Source of the DNA: Xylaria sp. FL1777
Taxonomy: Eukaryota; Ascomycota; Sordariomycetes; Xylariales; Xylariaceae
Direction of reading: 5' to 3'
Assembly (NCBI GenBank): GCA_022578965.1
Contig: MU400570.1
Location: 1 to 64,000 of the forward strand
DNA length: 64,000 nt
Shown here: piece after piece, positions 14,411 through 28,000 of the stretch
How the letters are laid out: each line of letters starts with the position of its first letter
Position numbering within the stretch: position 1 is the stretch's first letter
Translations under genes and position numbers: made by a program
The notes under the pieces: generated by a model
The model's database searches: none
Seen by the model: only the letters and a program-made list of their open reading frames with translations
What the model was told of the DNA's origin: nothing

Positions 14411-15061
14411 ATAAGCTAAAAAACTACTAGTATACTTATAAAGGCTATTTAGCTACGTTTAGTTTTTAAAGTTACTTTAATTAGCATACCTAATAAATTT
14501 ATAAGCCAAAAAACTACTAATATACTTATAAAAGCTATTTAGCTACGTTTAGTTTTTAAAAACAGCTTAATTAGCATATTTAATAAATTTATAAGTTAAA
14601 GAACTACTAGTATACTTATAAAAGCTGTTTATTTATGTTTAGTTTTTAAAGTTACCTTAATTAATATATTTAATAAGTTTATAAGCTAAAGAACTACTAG
14701 TATATTTATAAAAGCTGTTTATTTACGTTTAGTTTTTAAAATTAGCTTAATTAGCATATTTAACAAGTTTATAGGCTAAAAAACTACTAGTATACTTATA
14801 AAAGCTGTTTAGCTACGTTTAATTCCTAAAAGCAGCTTAATTAGCATATTTAATAAGTTTATAAGCTAAAAAACTACTAGTATACTTACAAAAGCTATTT
14901 ATTTACATTTAGTTTTTAAAGTTATTTTAATTAGCATACTTAATAAGTTTATAAACTAAAAAACTACTAGTATACTTATAAAAGCTATTTAGCTACGTTT
15001 AGTTTTTAAAGTTACTTTAATTAGCATATTTAACAAGTTTATAAGCCAAAAAACTACTAGT
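14411..15061. repeat. 90-bp tandem array, seven full units plus a partial one
   Basis: Units start at 14411, 14501, 14591, 14681, 14771, 14861 and 14951, and a partial unit starts at 15041. Each begins ATAAGCTAAAAAACTACTAG or a transition variant of it. The spacing is exactly 90 bp every time, with no indels. Most differences between units are transitions, but a recurring variation (AGCTACG against ATTTACG, a G/T change) predates the decay. Ninety is a multiple of three, so the array could come from 30-residue protein repeats. All frames are now closed and no repeat family can be named. Confidence 0.9.
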
Positions 15062-17792
15062 GTATTATTATATGCATTAATTGTACTAAACATTCTGCAT
15101 GTATACTAAACCTATAGTTTTGCGCTAAACTTTTTATATATAATAGCGCTTTTAAAGCTAAAGTAGTTATAAATAAACGCGTTAATAATAAAACTAAAAG
15201 CAAAAAGCTTATGCTTAATACTATTGTTTATAAATAAAAACTATTGCAAATTGCTAGCTTAAAAAGCAAATATTAACTACTAATATATACTTTTTATATT
15301 ATAAATATATATATACTTTTATTATGCTTTTTAGCAGAAGCTTTAATTAAACTAGCTATATTCTTAAGTGTTAAAAAGCTTAAGTTAGTATAAAAACAGC
15401 TTTTTTAAGCTTTTTTGTTAATAAGCTTTATATTATTAACGTTTTATAGCTTTTTTTAGTTTTAGTTTATTATATTATATTATATATATATACTTATTAT
15501 ATTTAAGCATTATGTTTAAATAAGTACTATGTATAGCTTTAAGTTGTTAATATAAATAAAAAAATGCAAAACATTGCAAACTATTAAAAGATTATAGTTT
15601 TAAACTTGCTACGCTAAAAAATCGTTAAAAGCTAACTTAATAACAAATTAACAGAAAGTTTAGTTAGTTTTTGTTTTTATAACCTAGCTTTATTAACTTT
15701 TAACCTAGCAGTTCTTATAAGTTAAAAAATCTATAAATAAAAAAAATAGCATATAGTCTAACTTATAAAGTTTAAAATTAAATGCTGCGCTTATAAACTA
15801 TTTAAATTATTGCAGATTTGTTTTATGTTTTACAAAAAGAAAAATTAGTAACGTTTTAAACAACAATAATAAAACAAAAGTATTTAAATTAAACAGCAAT
15901 AAAGCTAAAAAGTTAATAAATATAAATTTACTAATAAAAGCAACTAAACAAGCAAAATTATGCAATAAAAACAAACATATTTTTTATATAATAAACTTAT
16001 TATTTCTAAGTTTAATTAAAGCACACTTTTTTTAAATTAGCAATTATTTTATACAAAAAGCTTTTAGTTATGTTTTATTTTCTAAACTTATTAAAAACTA
16101 AATTTTAAAAAATACAATTAATTAAATTTTTATTAGATTATATATTTAAAGCTAGCATTACGTTTTGTTTAGTATACAACCGCTAAATCTTTAGTTTAAT
16201 TTATTATAAAAAGTAAAACTAGTACAAACAGCAAAAGCACTGCTTTTATAAATTATTACCTTTAATTATAACTTATTAGCAATTACTAGTAGCTTAGCTA
16301 AAATAAAACTTTATACACTTTTTTGTTTTTGCTAGCTTTAATTATTATTAAAAGCTATAGCAAACTAAAAGTTTTAGTACATTTAAGCAGTTATAGCTGC
16401 TTATATAGCTATATAAAAACAAAGCTTTAGTAGCTAGCACTTTATGCTTTTAAACGTTTATTTCTTTATTTTTATTAATTAGAGATTTTTTTAAAAGTTT
16501 ATTTTATATTACGATCTTTGTTTTATTTTTGCCTTAAGTAAAAAAAAAACGCAGTTACTAAAATTATAAAAAGCATTATTTTTAGCAAAGCTTTTAATAC
16601 TATTGTTTGCATTAGTAATATTAAAATTATTTATATATATTATTTTAACATAAGCTTTGTTAGCTTATTTTAAATATTAACTAAAAACTACTGCATAGTT
16701 TATAATAGCAACTTTTCTAACTTTGCTTGTTTTGTTAAAAAAGCTATTTATAGTAGTAGCTTTTAACTATTAGTTCTTAGTTATATAAATAAAATTGCTT
16801 TAATTTTTGCTACTATAAACATAAAGCTTATTACAAATATAACAAAAGTAATATTTTATAGTTTTATAAAACTTAAAAACTTTAATAAAATGTAGTTTGC
16901 TTTAAATAATTACTTTATTAATAGTTATGCTTTAAAGTTTAAAATATATTATATTAGCAACTAGTTTTGCTATACTAAAAACAAAAAAAAGCTTATAAGT
17001 ATTTATACTAAAGCTTTTTGCTAAGTAAAAACAAAAAAAATAAGCTAGGTTTCCGTTAAAATTTTAATAGTAATAGCTTTTTAACAGAAAAAGCATAGTA
17101 AAAAAGCAAAAAATATTAAAAGCATAGCTTATTGCTATTTAGTCCGTTTTATAGTTATTTAAATATTATTGCTTAGTATGCTTTTTAGTTATTATTACTT
17201 AAATTAAGCTAAACTATATTTTTATTTTCTATATTTATTTAAGTAGTTATAGTATTTTAGCAAAAAATATTATAATATAAGCAAACGCTTTATATTAAGC
17301 ATAAAAAACAAAATATTTAATATTACTACGTAAAACAATGCTATTATTGCATTTAATGTAACAATATATGCTATTTAGCTTGTTTTTAGTTCTAGTAAAA
17401 AAGTATAAACATATACTTTTTTATTAGCAAAGTTTTTGCAATATTACATTAAAATACTTTAAGCACTAAAAAAAATATACGTTTAGCTTAATATGTGTTT
17501 TTTAGTAGTAATTCTAAGCTTAAATCCAATTTTTAACTAAAAAAAATATATGTTTTTCTTTTAGCTTTTATATAGCATAAGCATAAAGTCCTAAATTAAC
17601 ATAACTATTTATAACATAATACTTATACGCTAATATTAATTAAGCTTGCTTTAAGCGGTTTAAATAATTAAACAACTTAATAATAAAAATAAGTATAACT
17701 AAATAAATATTTAAATAAAGCTATTTAAAAGCTATGCTTTTAAAAGCATTAAAAATATTATTAATTAAATAAATTATAAATTTTTAATTTAA

Positions 17793-18587
17793 AAGCTCTT
17801 TATTAAAGTTAAAATTGCTATATATAATAGCAAAAGCAGATCTTATAAATTAAAATGCAAAAAGCTTAATGCAAAAAGAAGTATTAATATAAAAACAAAA
17901 GTTAATACAAAAAAAAGCATTATTAATGCAAAAAAAGTAGTTAACACAAAAAAAAGCATTAATACAAAAAAAAAAGTTAACGCAAAAAAAAGCGTTAATA
18001 CAAAAAAAGTTAAAGCAAAAAAAGTAGTTAATATAAAAAAAAGCATTTATACAAAGAAAAACGTTTATACAAAAAAAAGTATTTATATAAAAAAAAGCGT
18101 TTATATAAAAAGAAACGTTTATACAAAAAGAAGCATTAATACAAAAAAAAGCATTAATATAAAAAAAAGCGTTTATATAAAAGAAGTAGTTAATATAAAA
18201 AGAAGCATTAATACAAAAAAAAAAGTTAACGCAAAAAAAAACATTAATACAAAAAAAGTTAAAGCAAAAAAAGTAGTTAACACGAAAAAAAGCGTTTATA
18301 CAAAAAAAAGCGTTCATACAAAAAAAAGCGTTAATACAAAAAAAAGCGTTAATACAAAAGAAAGCATTTATACAAAAGAAGTAGTTAATGCAAAAAAAAG
18401 CGTTAATATAAAAAAAAGCATTAATACAAAAAAAAAAGTTAACGCAAAAAAAAGCATTAACATAAAAAAAGTTAAGGCAAAAAAAGTAATCATTTATACA
18501 AAAAAAAACGTTAACACAAAAAAAAGCATTTATATAAAAAGAAAAGTTAACACAAAAAAAAGCCTTATTAATGCAAGAAGCTTTAAG
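17793..18587 (+). repeat. 18-bp tandem array in a stop-free Lys-Lys-Ser-Val-Asn-Thr frame
   Basis: From about 17874 to 18575 units of the type AAAAAAAGCGTTAATACA repeat about 40 times. Read on the plus strand they give the hexapeptide K-K-S-V-N-T with variants at each position. All length variants (5-, 6- and 7-codon units) are multiples of three, and the plus frame is free of stops for 264 codons from 17793 to a TAA at 18585-18587, with no ATG near its start. Lys codons here could be mutated Glu or AAG codons. The reverse strand is also open and reads as an implausible Phe/Cys-rich string. A decayed repetitive protein gene is the likeliest source. Confidence 0.7.
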
Positions 18588-19644
18588 CTAAAGCTAGAGC
18601 TAATAAGTAAAAAACTCTAAAAAAAGCTATTAAAGTTAAGTAATTCTTTAAAGTATAAAAAACTAAAAGCAGTTTTATAGAAATAATATAAATTAAGCTT
18701 TTTTTAAGCGAAGCTTTAATAGTTTAAAATCTTTATATATGTTATTATATTTTTAATTATTATAATAATAAATATTACTAATATTTGCTTAAACAAGCAA
18801 TTAGTTTATTGCAAATATAACTTATTAAATAAAAGTATTACTATTAAATCTAAAAAATTCCTAGAAATAGCTTTAATTATACTTTATAAAGCAGATTTTT
18901 ATAGCTTTTATATGCTTAAGTTCTTTAAAAATTAAGTCTAATAATAAAATGCTTAAGTTATTAATGCCTATATAAAATTAGTTATATAATAGCTATAAAA
19001 AGCTTAAGCTTATATTTTAAGTAGTATTAAAAATAGCAATGCTTTAATTATTTAAAAAGGTTTAAAAGTTTAAGTCTTTAAGTATGCTTTTATAAAGATT
19101 GCTTGTAGTTTAAGTAGCATTTAAAGTAATTAATAATGTAAGTTATATAGTAAAAGCCAAGTTGCTTTTTAACTTAAGCTTTAAATAAGAAAAAATAGCC
19201 TAGCATTTTTAAAATAGTTAGCTTTAGTTCTAAAAACGTAGTAATTTTGTTTTATTTTGTTACTTTTTTATTAATTAGCTTTATGCTGCTTAAGTTTTTA
19301 GCTTTAATTTAATATTAAATAATAGCTTTAATGCAGCTAATTTTAATTAAAGTTTTACTAATGTTTTAATTTGCTTAGCTTAAATAATTTTGCAAGATTA
19401 AAAAATAGCAGTTATTATTTATTATGTTAACAGTAGCTAGCTTATTTAGCATTTTTTCTTAAAAAGATTTTAAAACTTGTAATTTATATATAATACGCTT
19501 TATTTTTATTATTTTTATTAGTTTCTTATTTATTAGCAGATCTTTTGATTAGTTTTTTAGTGCAATTTATATTTTAGTTTTCTTTATAAAGCTTTTTAGT
19601 ATAAAACTAGTTAAAAGGTTAATTTTTTTAAACACTTAAAGAAA

Positions 19645-19675
19645 TATAGTAAATAGCTTTAAGCTATTTACTATA
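19645..19675. repeat. Perfect palindrome with 15-bp arms
   Basis: TATAGTAAATAGCTT, one central T, then its exact reverse complement. No flanking gene or tandem context explains it. Confidence 0.75.
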
Positions 19676-22600
19676 GTAAGCAATAAATAGTTGTGCTACT
19701 TGTTTAACAAAAAACTTAAAAAGTAAAGTAAAAAAAAAAAAAAAAAAAACAGTAAAAGGGAAAAAAAGCAAAAAGCTGTAGGCATTTATACATATGTTTT
19801 AAATGCTTGTATATTATTTTTATTTATGCATAATTATAAATATTAATAAGCTATTTACTTAAATAATCATATATATTAAGCAAAGTATTCTTGCTTAATG
19901 CTAAACATAAAGCTTAAATATTTTAGCATTTTGCTTGTTTTGTTTTTTTTGCGTTATAAAAGCTTTTCTGCTGCATTTAATATAAAAACTAAAGCGTTTT
20001 TTAGTTTTTAATTATTAATGTTAATAGCTTTAAAATTATACTTATTGCTAGCTGCTATATTGTTTTTTTTTGCAATATAGCATGCTTACCTAAAATATTA
20101 ACTTTAAGCTATATAAACATATAAGCATATAATAAGCGTATAATTTATAATAGCACAAACTAAAAACATTATAGCTATTTTTTTATTGCTGCTAACTTAT
20201 TTTTAAAAGCTTAGCATAAAGCACTAAATTATATAGCTTAGCTATAAAACATACTTAAAAACGGCCTTAGTACTATAGCAAACCATATTTTTAAATGTAA
20301 GCGCTAATAAAATATTAAAAAAACTATTAATAATAGCTTTTATAGCTTTTAGTTTAGCAGCAACGTTTTTTAAAGCTATAGCAATATTATTTTTAAGATA
20401 GCTTGCTAAAACTAGCAAAAATAAGTTAACTAAAACAAACACTATTAAGTTATGCTTTAAAATAAACATTTTATTAACTAGTTCTAGTAAAAAAAAGTTA
20501 GCAAATATGTATTTAAGTAATATTACTAAAAAAATAAAGCAGTAAAAAGCGTTTTGTAAGCTAGCTTATAAGTAGTATGTTTTAATTATTTAGCGGGCAT
20601 TATAGCAGATTTTATGCAAAATTGCAGCTTTTTTTTGTTAAACGTATAAAAAACGTTATGTTTAACTATAACTGCTTTTAAAAACAAGTTATATATGTTT
20701 TAATATTTTGCAATATCTATTTTTAATGTAAGAAAATATGCAGTTTAAAGTACTTACGTAGTACAACTTTAAAATGCTTGTTAATAAAGCAAAATTATTA
20801 GTACAAAAAAAAAACATAGCTAAAAAGCGCATATTATTAGCACTATAAAAGCTAACTAATAGCACGTTTAATATTAGTATTGCTTTTATTATAAAATCAA
20901 GTGTTGCTTTATATCTTGTTTTATATAGTAATATAATAAAAAATAAAAAAAAGCTAATAATTATAAAATTAAAGGTCCTTTTAATATAAGTTATGCTTAG
21001 CTAATTAAAGCATATTTAAAGAGCTAATACTAAAAACCCACATAGTAAAAAAAATAAAAATAAAGCTAAAGTTAAGATTTAGCTTTTTAATATTGCTTAA
21101 GCTAGTAGTATTAAAGCTAAAGAAATAAATAATGCTAGTAATAAATAATAAGCTTTATTAAGCATTTATTCCTAGTTAATTAGCTATAAATAATATGCTT
21201 AAGTTTTGCGCAAAAATAGCAAATTAAAAAGAATGTTTTTTATTATTAGCTTAATAATTAATTGCAATATATATAAAATCTAAGATAGTATAAAAAACAA
21301 ACATACAGAAATAAAAAAAAAAATCAAAATAAAAAAGATTAAAAACTAGTAATTATATAGAACTTTTAAAAGCAAGAAAAATACAAGCAAACCAAAAATA
21401 TACTATTTTGCAGAATTGCTTAAAGAACAAAAATAAAAAAAAAAAAAAGTTAATAAAAAAAATATAACATATTAAGTATTATATTTAAAAAGGCTAACTA
21501 TTTAGCAAAGCTAACTTAGTGTTAAATTTGCTAGCTAAATATTATATAAGTTATATTTACTATTTACTTTTAATAAATATAACTAAACTAAGTTAGCTAT
21601 TTTAAACAATGCTTTTAATAAGTATAAAAAAAAAATGCTAATTAATTTTACTAAAGTATGCTAGCTTTTTATTAAAAAAATATAAAGTATAATATACTAA
21701 TTATAGCTAGCTTATTGCTGTTTTTTTTCTTTTTTTATTTGGTTTATTAATAAAACTAATAGTTAAAAAAGCGTCCTTTTGCTTGCAATATTTAATTATA
21801 TTTTGCTTTAAGCTAAAAAAACATTAAAGTTTTAAATATTTTACTTAAAAGGCTAAACTTTATAATTAATGCTTTATTTTTAAAAAAGCTATTATATATA
21901 GTTTAATAAGCTTTATAAATTTATTTTATAAAAGCTCTATAAAATAAGCCTAAATATAAATATAAGTTTGCTTTTAGGTTTTGCGCTAAAATTATAATGT
22001 CTTTATAAAAGCGTTAAAAATATACGTTTATTATAAGTTATGCTACGTAAGCATTAGCTATAGTACGTATGCTAAATAGCAAATATTTATTATTAAAAAC
22101 TAGTTACTACTAATAAAAAATTGCAAGCAAAGTTATAAATATAATAAAAGCAATAAGTTAAAAATAAAAGTGCAAATATATTATAACTAATAAGCTGCTA
22201 TAATTTAATAAATAATATTAAATAAAACTTAATAAAGTTTATTTAATAAAAATGCTTATAAAAAAGTTTAAATTTATATTTGCTGCCTTTAGTATTTCTT
22301 TTAATAAAGTAGCTATATTATTATATAATATAATTATAAATTAATTTATAAGTTTGTTTGATTTTTTTAGGCTATTGTTTTGTTTTGCTACATTTTTTTT
22401 AATACTTGTAGCATTTAAATATTAAGTTAGTTTTTTTTTTTCTTTATTTTAAGCGTTCTTTTATATAAGCTACTATTAATTATTTTGCTAATAAGCATTA
22501 AGCATATATTATTTGCTTTTAAAGCAGCTTTACTTCTAAACTTTGCTTTAATTTTAGTATTTAATGTGCAAAACATATTTTTAATATTAGCTAAAACATT

Positions 22601-25096
22601 ACTAATCTAACCTTTTATATTTGTTAGTTATTATAGCCTTTCGAAAAAGTACAATCTATTCTACGTACTAAAGTTTTTAATTTAACTACTTTAATTATTA
22701 AGTACAGCTAAAAATAAATATTAAACTTAACTATTTTAAGCTTAATTACTTTAACTATTAAGTGCAATAAAATAGTTAAAAAGAATACTTTTAACATTAA
22801 AAGTTTTTATTATAAATTTATATACTTTTTTAAACTTATTGCTGTTTTAATTTAGCTAAGCTTAAATTATTGTTTAACTAAACTATACTACTTAATATTT
22901 GTTTTAGCTTATTTTAGTATTAAGTATTTCTTTTTTAATAAGCTAGTTAAGCTTAAAATTTAAATTGTTTCTTATTTTAAAAGTTATTATGCAACAATAT
23001 TTGTTGTTTTAGCCTAGCTTATATATTTAAAAAAGTAGCTTTTTTATTTGCTATGTTTTAATAAATTAAAACTAAGCTTAAATAAAAGCTAGCTAAACTA
23101 ACTTTATAACTTTATAGCTTAAGCTAAACTAAATCTTAGTAAAAACTATAGCAAAAAGTTATTTATATACTATTTATAGCAATACTTATTAGTTTTAATA
23201 TAATAAAATAAATTATGCTTATTAAAGATTATTTATATTAAAAAGGTTTAAAAAACATATATTTGTGCTAGTATTTTATAGCAAAATTTAAAAGTTAAAT
23301 AAAAACTTAAAAGATAAGCTGCTAAATAACCAAAATAAATTCTTATACAAAAAACAAGCTTAAATTCTATAAAAAGGTCCAAGTAATAACTACGTAAAAA
23401 AAAAAAGCAAAAACAAATAAATTATTGCTTTAAATAAAATTGCTTTGTTTTTGTTTAGCAGCTATAGTATAAGCGTCTTAAATTAATGTTTTAAGCTTTT
23501 TGCTTAAGCTTACTAAAAGCATTTCTAAATATATAAACACCTAAAACTACTTTATAAAAAAAAGTACAATATTTAAAATAAAAACATAGTTTATTAAGCA
23601 ATGTTTAGCTAGCTAAGCTAAACATTTATAGTATTATAAAAAAGTTATAAAGTTATTTTAGCTAGCTAAGCTAAAACATTTTGCAACTTTTTTACAACAT
23701 TTTTACTACGTAATAGTAATTATAAAATGTATTCCTAAAAACCTTTTATTTAACTTTTATTTTGCTTGTTTAATTGTTTAAAAAATAAAATAACGTTATA
23801 CATAAAATAAGTAAAATTATATAAAGCAGCACATTTATATTATGCATTATAATAGTTAAATAAAGCTATACGCTTAAGCTTTTAAAAACTGTTATTAAAG
23901 TTAAATATATATTTAGTAATATTAACTACTGCTTTTTTTTTTTTTTAAAATAATTATTATATAGAAATAAATATATACTATTGTTATATTAAACGCAACA
24001 ATAGCAATATTTTGTTTAACAATAATAAACTAACATATATATAAACAACAATTATTAATTATAACTTAAAAAATTGCTTAATTGTTATATATATTAAACT
24101 AGCTAAATACTTTATGCTATTTTTAAATGCATAGTTTAATAAAACACTAAAACTATACTAAGCTAAATTAAAACTTATTAAAACTGTTTTGCATACTAAA
24201 AATAAAGCTATTTAGCTTTTGCTAATTTAAAACATATAAGCAAACTAATAAATATTAAGTTAACATATAAAAATCCTTTTTAGTATATATTATAATAGTT
24301 AATTAAGCTATACATGCTTTAATAAAAAAGATTAAGTTAGATTTATTATAACTGTTTTTTTTTTTAAGCTTTTAGCTATTTTTTATAAATTTATATAATA
24401 AACAAATAAAAAAATGCAAAATTAATTATTTGCTTTATAGCAAAATGTTATTTATGCTATTACAAGTAATAATTATTATTTAATAGCTAAAACTATTGCT
24501 ATTTGCTAATATTTAGCTTAACTTTCCATATTATAATATAATATAATAGTTTATAGCATACCTAAAGGCATATTATAATAGTAATTATATTTGTACTTAT
24601 ATTAAAAGAAAGAAAAAAATCTTCTAAATTACTACAATATTATACGTAATTTACTATAATATAGTTAATTATTAAGCAGCTTATTGCTATGTAGTTTTAT
24701 AGTTTTAATTTCCGTAAGTAGTTTTATAAATATTTTTTTTAATATACTTTTAAAAGCATTGCTAAGTTACTAAAAATAATTAAAAGCATTATTATTAGCT
24801 AAAACAAAAAAATACTTTATTATATTCCATATATAGTTATACTAAAGTTTTTATAAAGTATAAAAACTTTTGTTTAACAATAAATGTTATATTATGCTTT
24901 TATAGTTGCAGTTTTAATAAAACCTGCTTTTTGTTATTTTAAAGTATAATACTTACTAATAAATTACTAAAAAAACTTATAAATAAAGAATATTTAACTA
25001 ACTTTGCTATAGTAATTCTAAAATAAGTAGTTTTAAACTAAGTTATTACTTTTTTTTAATATAGTTTAAAATAATTAATAAAGAACGCTTAGTTAA

Positions 25097-28000
25097 CTAG
25101 TTTTACTTTTATAAGCTTAACTATATAATTTTATTTAAAATAATTAATAATAAACACTAAACTAGTTTTATAATTATAAATTAAAACTATTGCTATTATT
25201 TTATATATTTTATATAAAACTTATTTTAAGTATAAAATTAAGCTTTATAGTTTAATAATAATAAGCTAGTAAAATATATTATTTTAGGTTTAATTATTGC
25301 TTTGTTATATTTTTAATTGCTTATTTAATTTTTGCTGCTATTAATTAGCTAAAATAAATATATTTAGCTAAAAGCAACCCTAAAAAAAACATAAATATAT
25401 GTGCGCTATATTAGTAAGTAAAATTTTTTGCAAGCTAACTTTTAAACAAGCAGCTAACTTTAAGCAGCATATACAAAAGCAACATAAGCAAAACAAGTTT
25501 AATAAAGCATTAATGTTTATTATTTAAATAATTATAGCTTTTAACTTTACTTTTAATAAACGTAATTTAATTAAATATAGCTATTTATAATAATAAAAGC
25601 TAATGTTAATATTTTTTTTGTTATATTATTGCTTTTGCTAATTTTTTAAGCGCTATTAATACTTGCTATAAATATATAAGCTTTTTTTAATTAGCTATAA
25701 TTTTTGCTATTAACTTGTAATATTAATTTAGCTTATTTAATAGTATTACTAGCGCTTTTAATAGTGTTTTTAAACCTGCAAAAGTTAATATTTTATATAA
25801 AAAAAGTATTAAGCGCTTTTAAATTAAATATAAAAAGATTGCTTAAGCGTACTTAGTTTTATAGTATTATGCTAGCATATAACGCAGTTATTTTTAAAAA
25901 GTATTTAAGCTAAATTAAAAGTATTTAATAGCTATTATAAAGCAATAAAAACTACTTAAAAGCTTATGTAATAAAGCTAATAGCATTATAAGAGCTAAGC
26001 TTATTTTACTTTAGAACGTACGTAATTTAGCTAGAAAATTAGTAAGCATTTAAGCTAAAAGCTTTTGTTAGCTTGCTAAAGTTTAAAAACTGCTTTTTTA
26101 TTAATTCTAGCTATGCAATAAAAAAATTAGCTTATATTTTTACTAAATTAACGCTAATAGCACGTATAAATATATAAATATAATAACTATACTATTACTT
26201 TAGTTTAAGCAATTATATAATTTAAAAACTAACTACAAACAAAAATTTAACTTAATACTTTTTTTAAATTTAGCTTATATTAGCAGTATAATAGTTTGTA
26301 TTAATATTATAATTTACTTTATATAAACCTTTTTTATATTATATATAAGCTAGCGCTATATAATATTTGCTGCTAAAAGTGCTAAAATTAAGCGTTTTTT
26401 TTGCAAACTTATAGCAAGAATATTTTGCTAAAATATTGCTTTTATAATTTGCTTTGCTTTATATAAATAAGTTAATCTTATTTCTGCTATTTTTATACTT
26501 TTAATGCTTTTTTTAATGTTATATAATATGCTTTGCTTACTATGTTTAAAGCATGCGTTATTTAAATATTTATGTTTAAATAAGCGCATAAATTCTTTTA
26601 AGCACTTTTTGTTTAGCTGTTATAGCATTAATACTTAATGTTTAAAAACTAGTTTTTTTTAATGCTAAATGTTATTTATGCAGAACTTTTTAACTTAATT
26701 ATGCAAAAGCTAAATAGCTTTTATTGCTTAGTGCTTATTTGCTAGCTATATAGCTATATTAAAAGTTTTAGTAAAGTTGCTAGTTTATAAAATTATATTT
26801 AAAAAAAGCATTCTAACTGTAATAAAAAGAAAAAAATGCAAAAAGTATAACATATTGCTATATTATAGCAGTTATACTTAAAAACAACTTATAGCAATAT
26901 ATTCGATCTTATAATAACTAAGTTAATAAATATTACATAAAGTAATTTTTTTTAGCAAATTGTTAAAAGTTAGTTTATATAATACTAATTAATTATTATA
27001 TAAATGTTTATTTAGTTTTATTATTTTTTAGTGTTATTATTTAAGCATTAAAACAAAAAATTAAAAGATTTATTTGTTTGTTTTTTAGTAATACTATAAA
27101 TATATAGCTTTTTATAAAAAGCTATTATTTAACTAATATTATATTTTATATAAAATAATCAAACATATTTTTTTAAAGTTTTAAAGCTTAAATATAGCTT
27201 TAAAAATACTTTTTGTTTTTAGCAACTAGGCTTTTTTTTTTTTTTTTTTTTTTTACGTATTAAAATTCTATTATAAGTTTATAAAACTTACTTAAACTAT
27301 AAGCGCTTTTATTACTACTATTATTCTATTATTATTATTATTATTAATATTAATATTGTTATTTTTGTTATTTTTATTATTATTAGCAGTAATAGTACTA
27401 TATTTACTTTATATTAATTTTTTTAATTTTTTATACTGCTTTTTATAATGCTTAGGTTTACTTATAAATATTTTAGATTACTACTTAAAACTTTAGCAAA
27501 GCTTATTATTTTTGTTTTTAGTTTATATAGCCTTTATAAATATATATGTTAGCTTAATATTTAAGCAAACGTTATAATTATTACTAAGCATATAACAATT
27601 TTTATAACGCTTGTAGCTTTTAAAAAACATTTTAATAATTATTCTAACATTTAAAACATGCTTTTTAATATGCTTAAAAGTTGTTTAAATTTTAAAAAAA
27701 CAATTTATGATTAACTAATATAATATAACGCGCTATTTTATATAAAAACAGCTAAAGATTTTATGCAATAATATTTAAAAATAAATATAATTGTTATTTT
27801 AATATTAGTAACTTTTTTTTAACTTTAATAATAGATATGCTTTTTTATTTTATTAAATAAGGCTATTTTTACTAAAAAAATAAGCTTTTTTAATTTAAAC
27901 TAAAATAAAAATAGCTATTTTTAACATTTTGTATTTTAAAAATAACCTTATAATTAAACAAATAACAATAAAAAAAACGCTTGCTTAAAAAAAACAATAC

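Larger units (their letters stand above)
10392..25096. other. AT-rich interval B between the two repeat copies
   Basis: About 14.7 kb lies between A1 and A2 with no second copy inside the window. It shows the same near-absence of TpC and CpC as the A copies, so it was presumably also duplicated somewhere (perhaps left of the window) when it was mutated. It contains the 9-bp, 18-bp and 90-bp tandem arrays listed separately and a 31-bp palindrome. The first few hundred bases (about 10380-10625) keep clearly more TpC, CpC and GpG than the rest. No protein family could be recognised in any frame. Confidence 0.85.

Noticed and set aside
17850..18317. Minus-strand 155-codon frame, Phe/Cys-rich
   Set aside because: It is the reverse reading of the 18-bp array and gives an implausible hydrophobic repeat; the plus reading is the better candidate.
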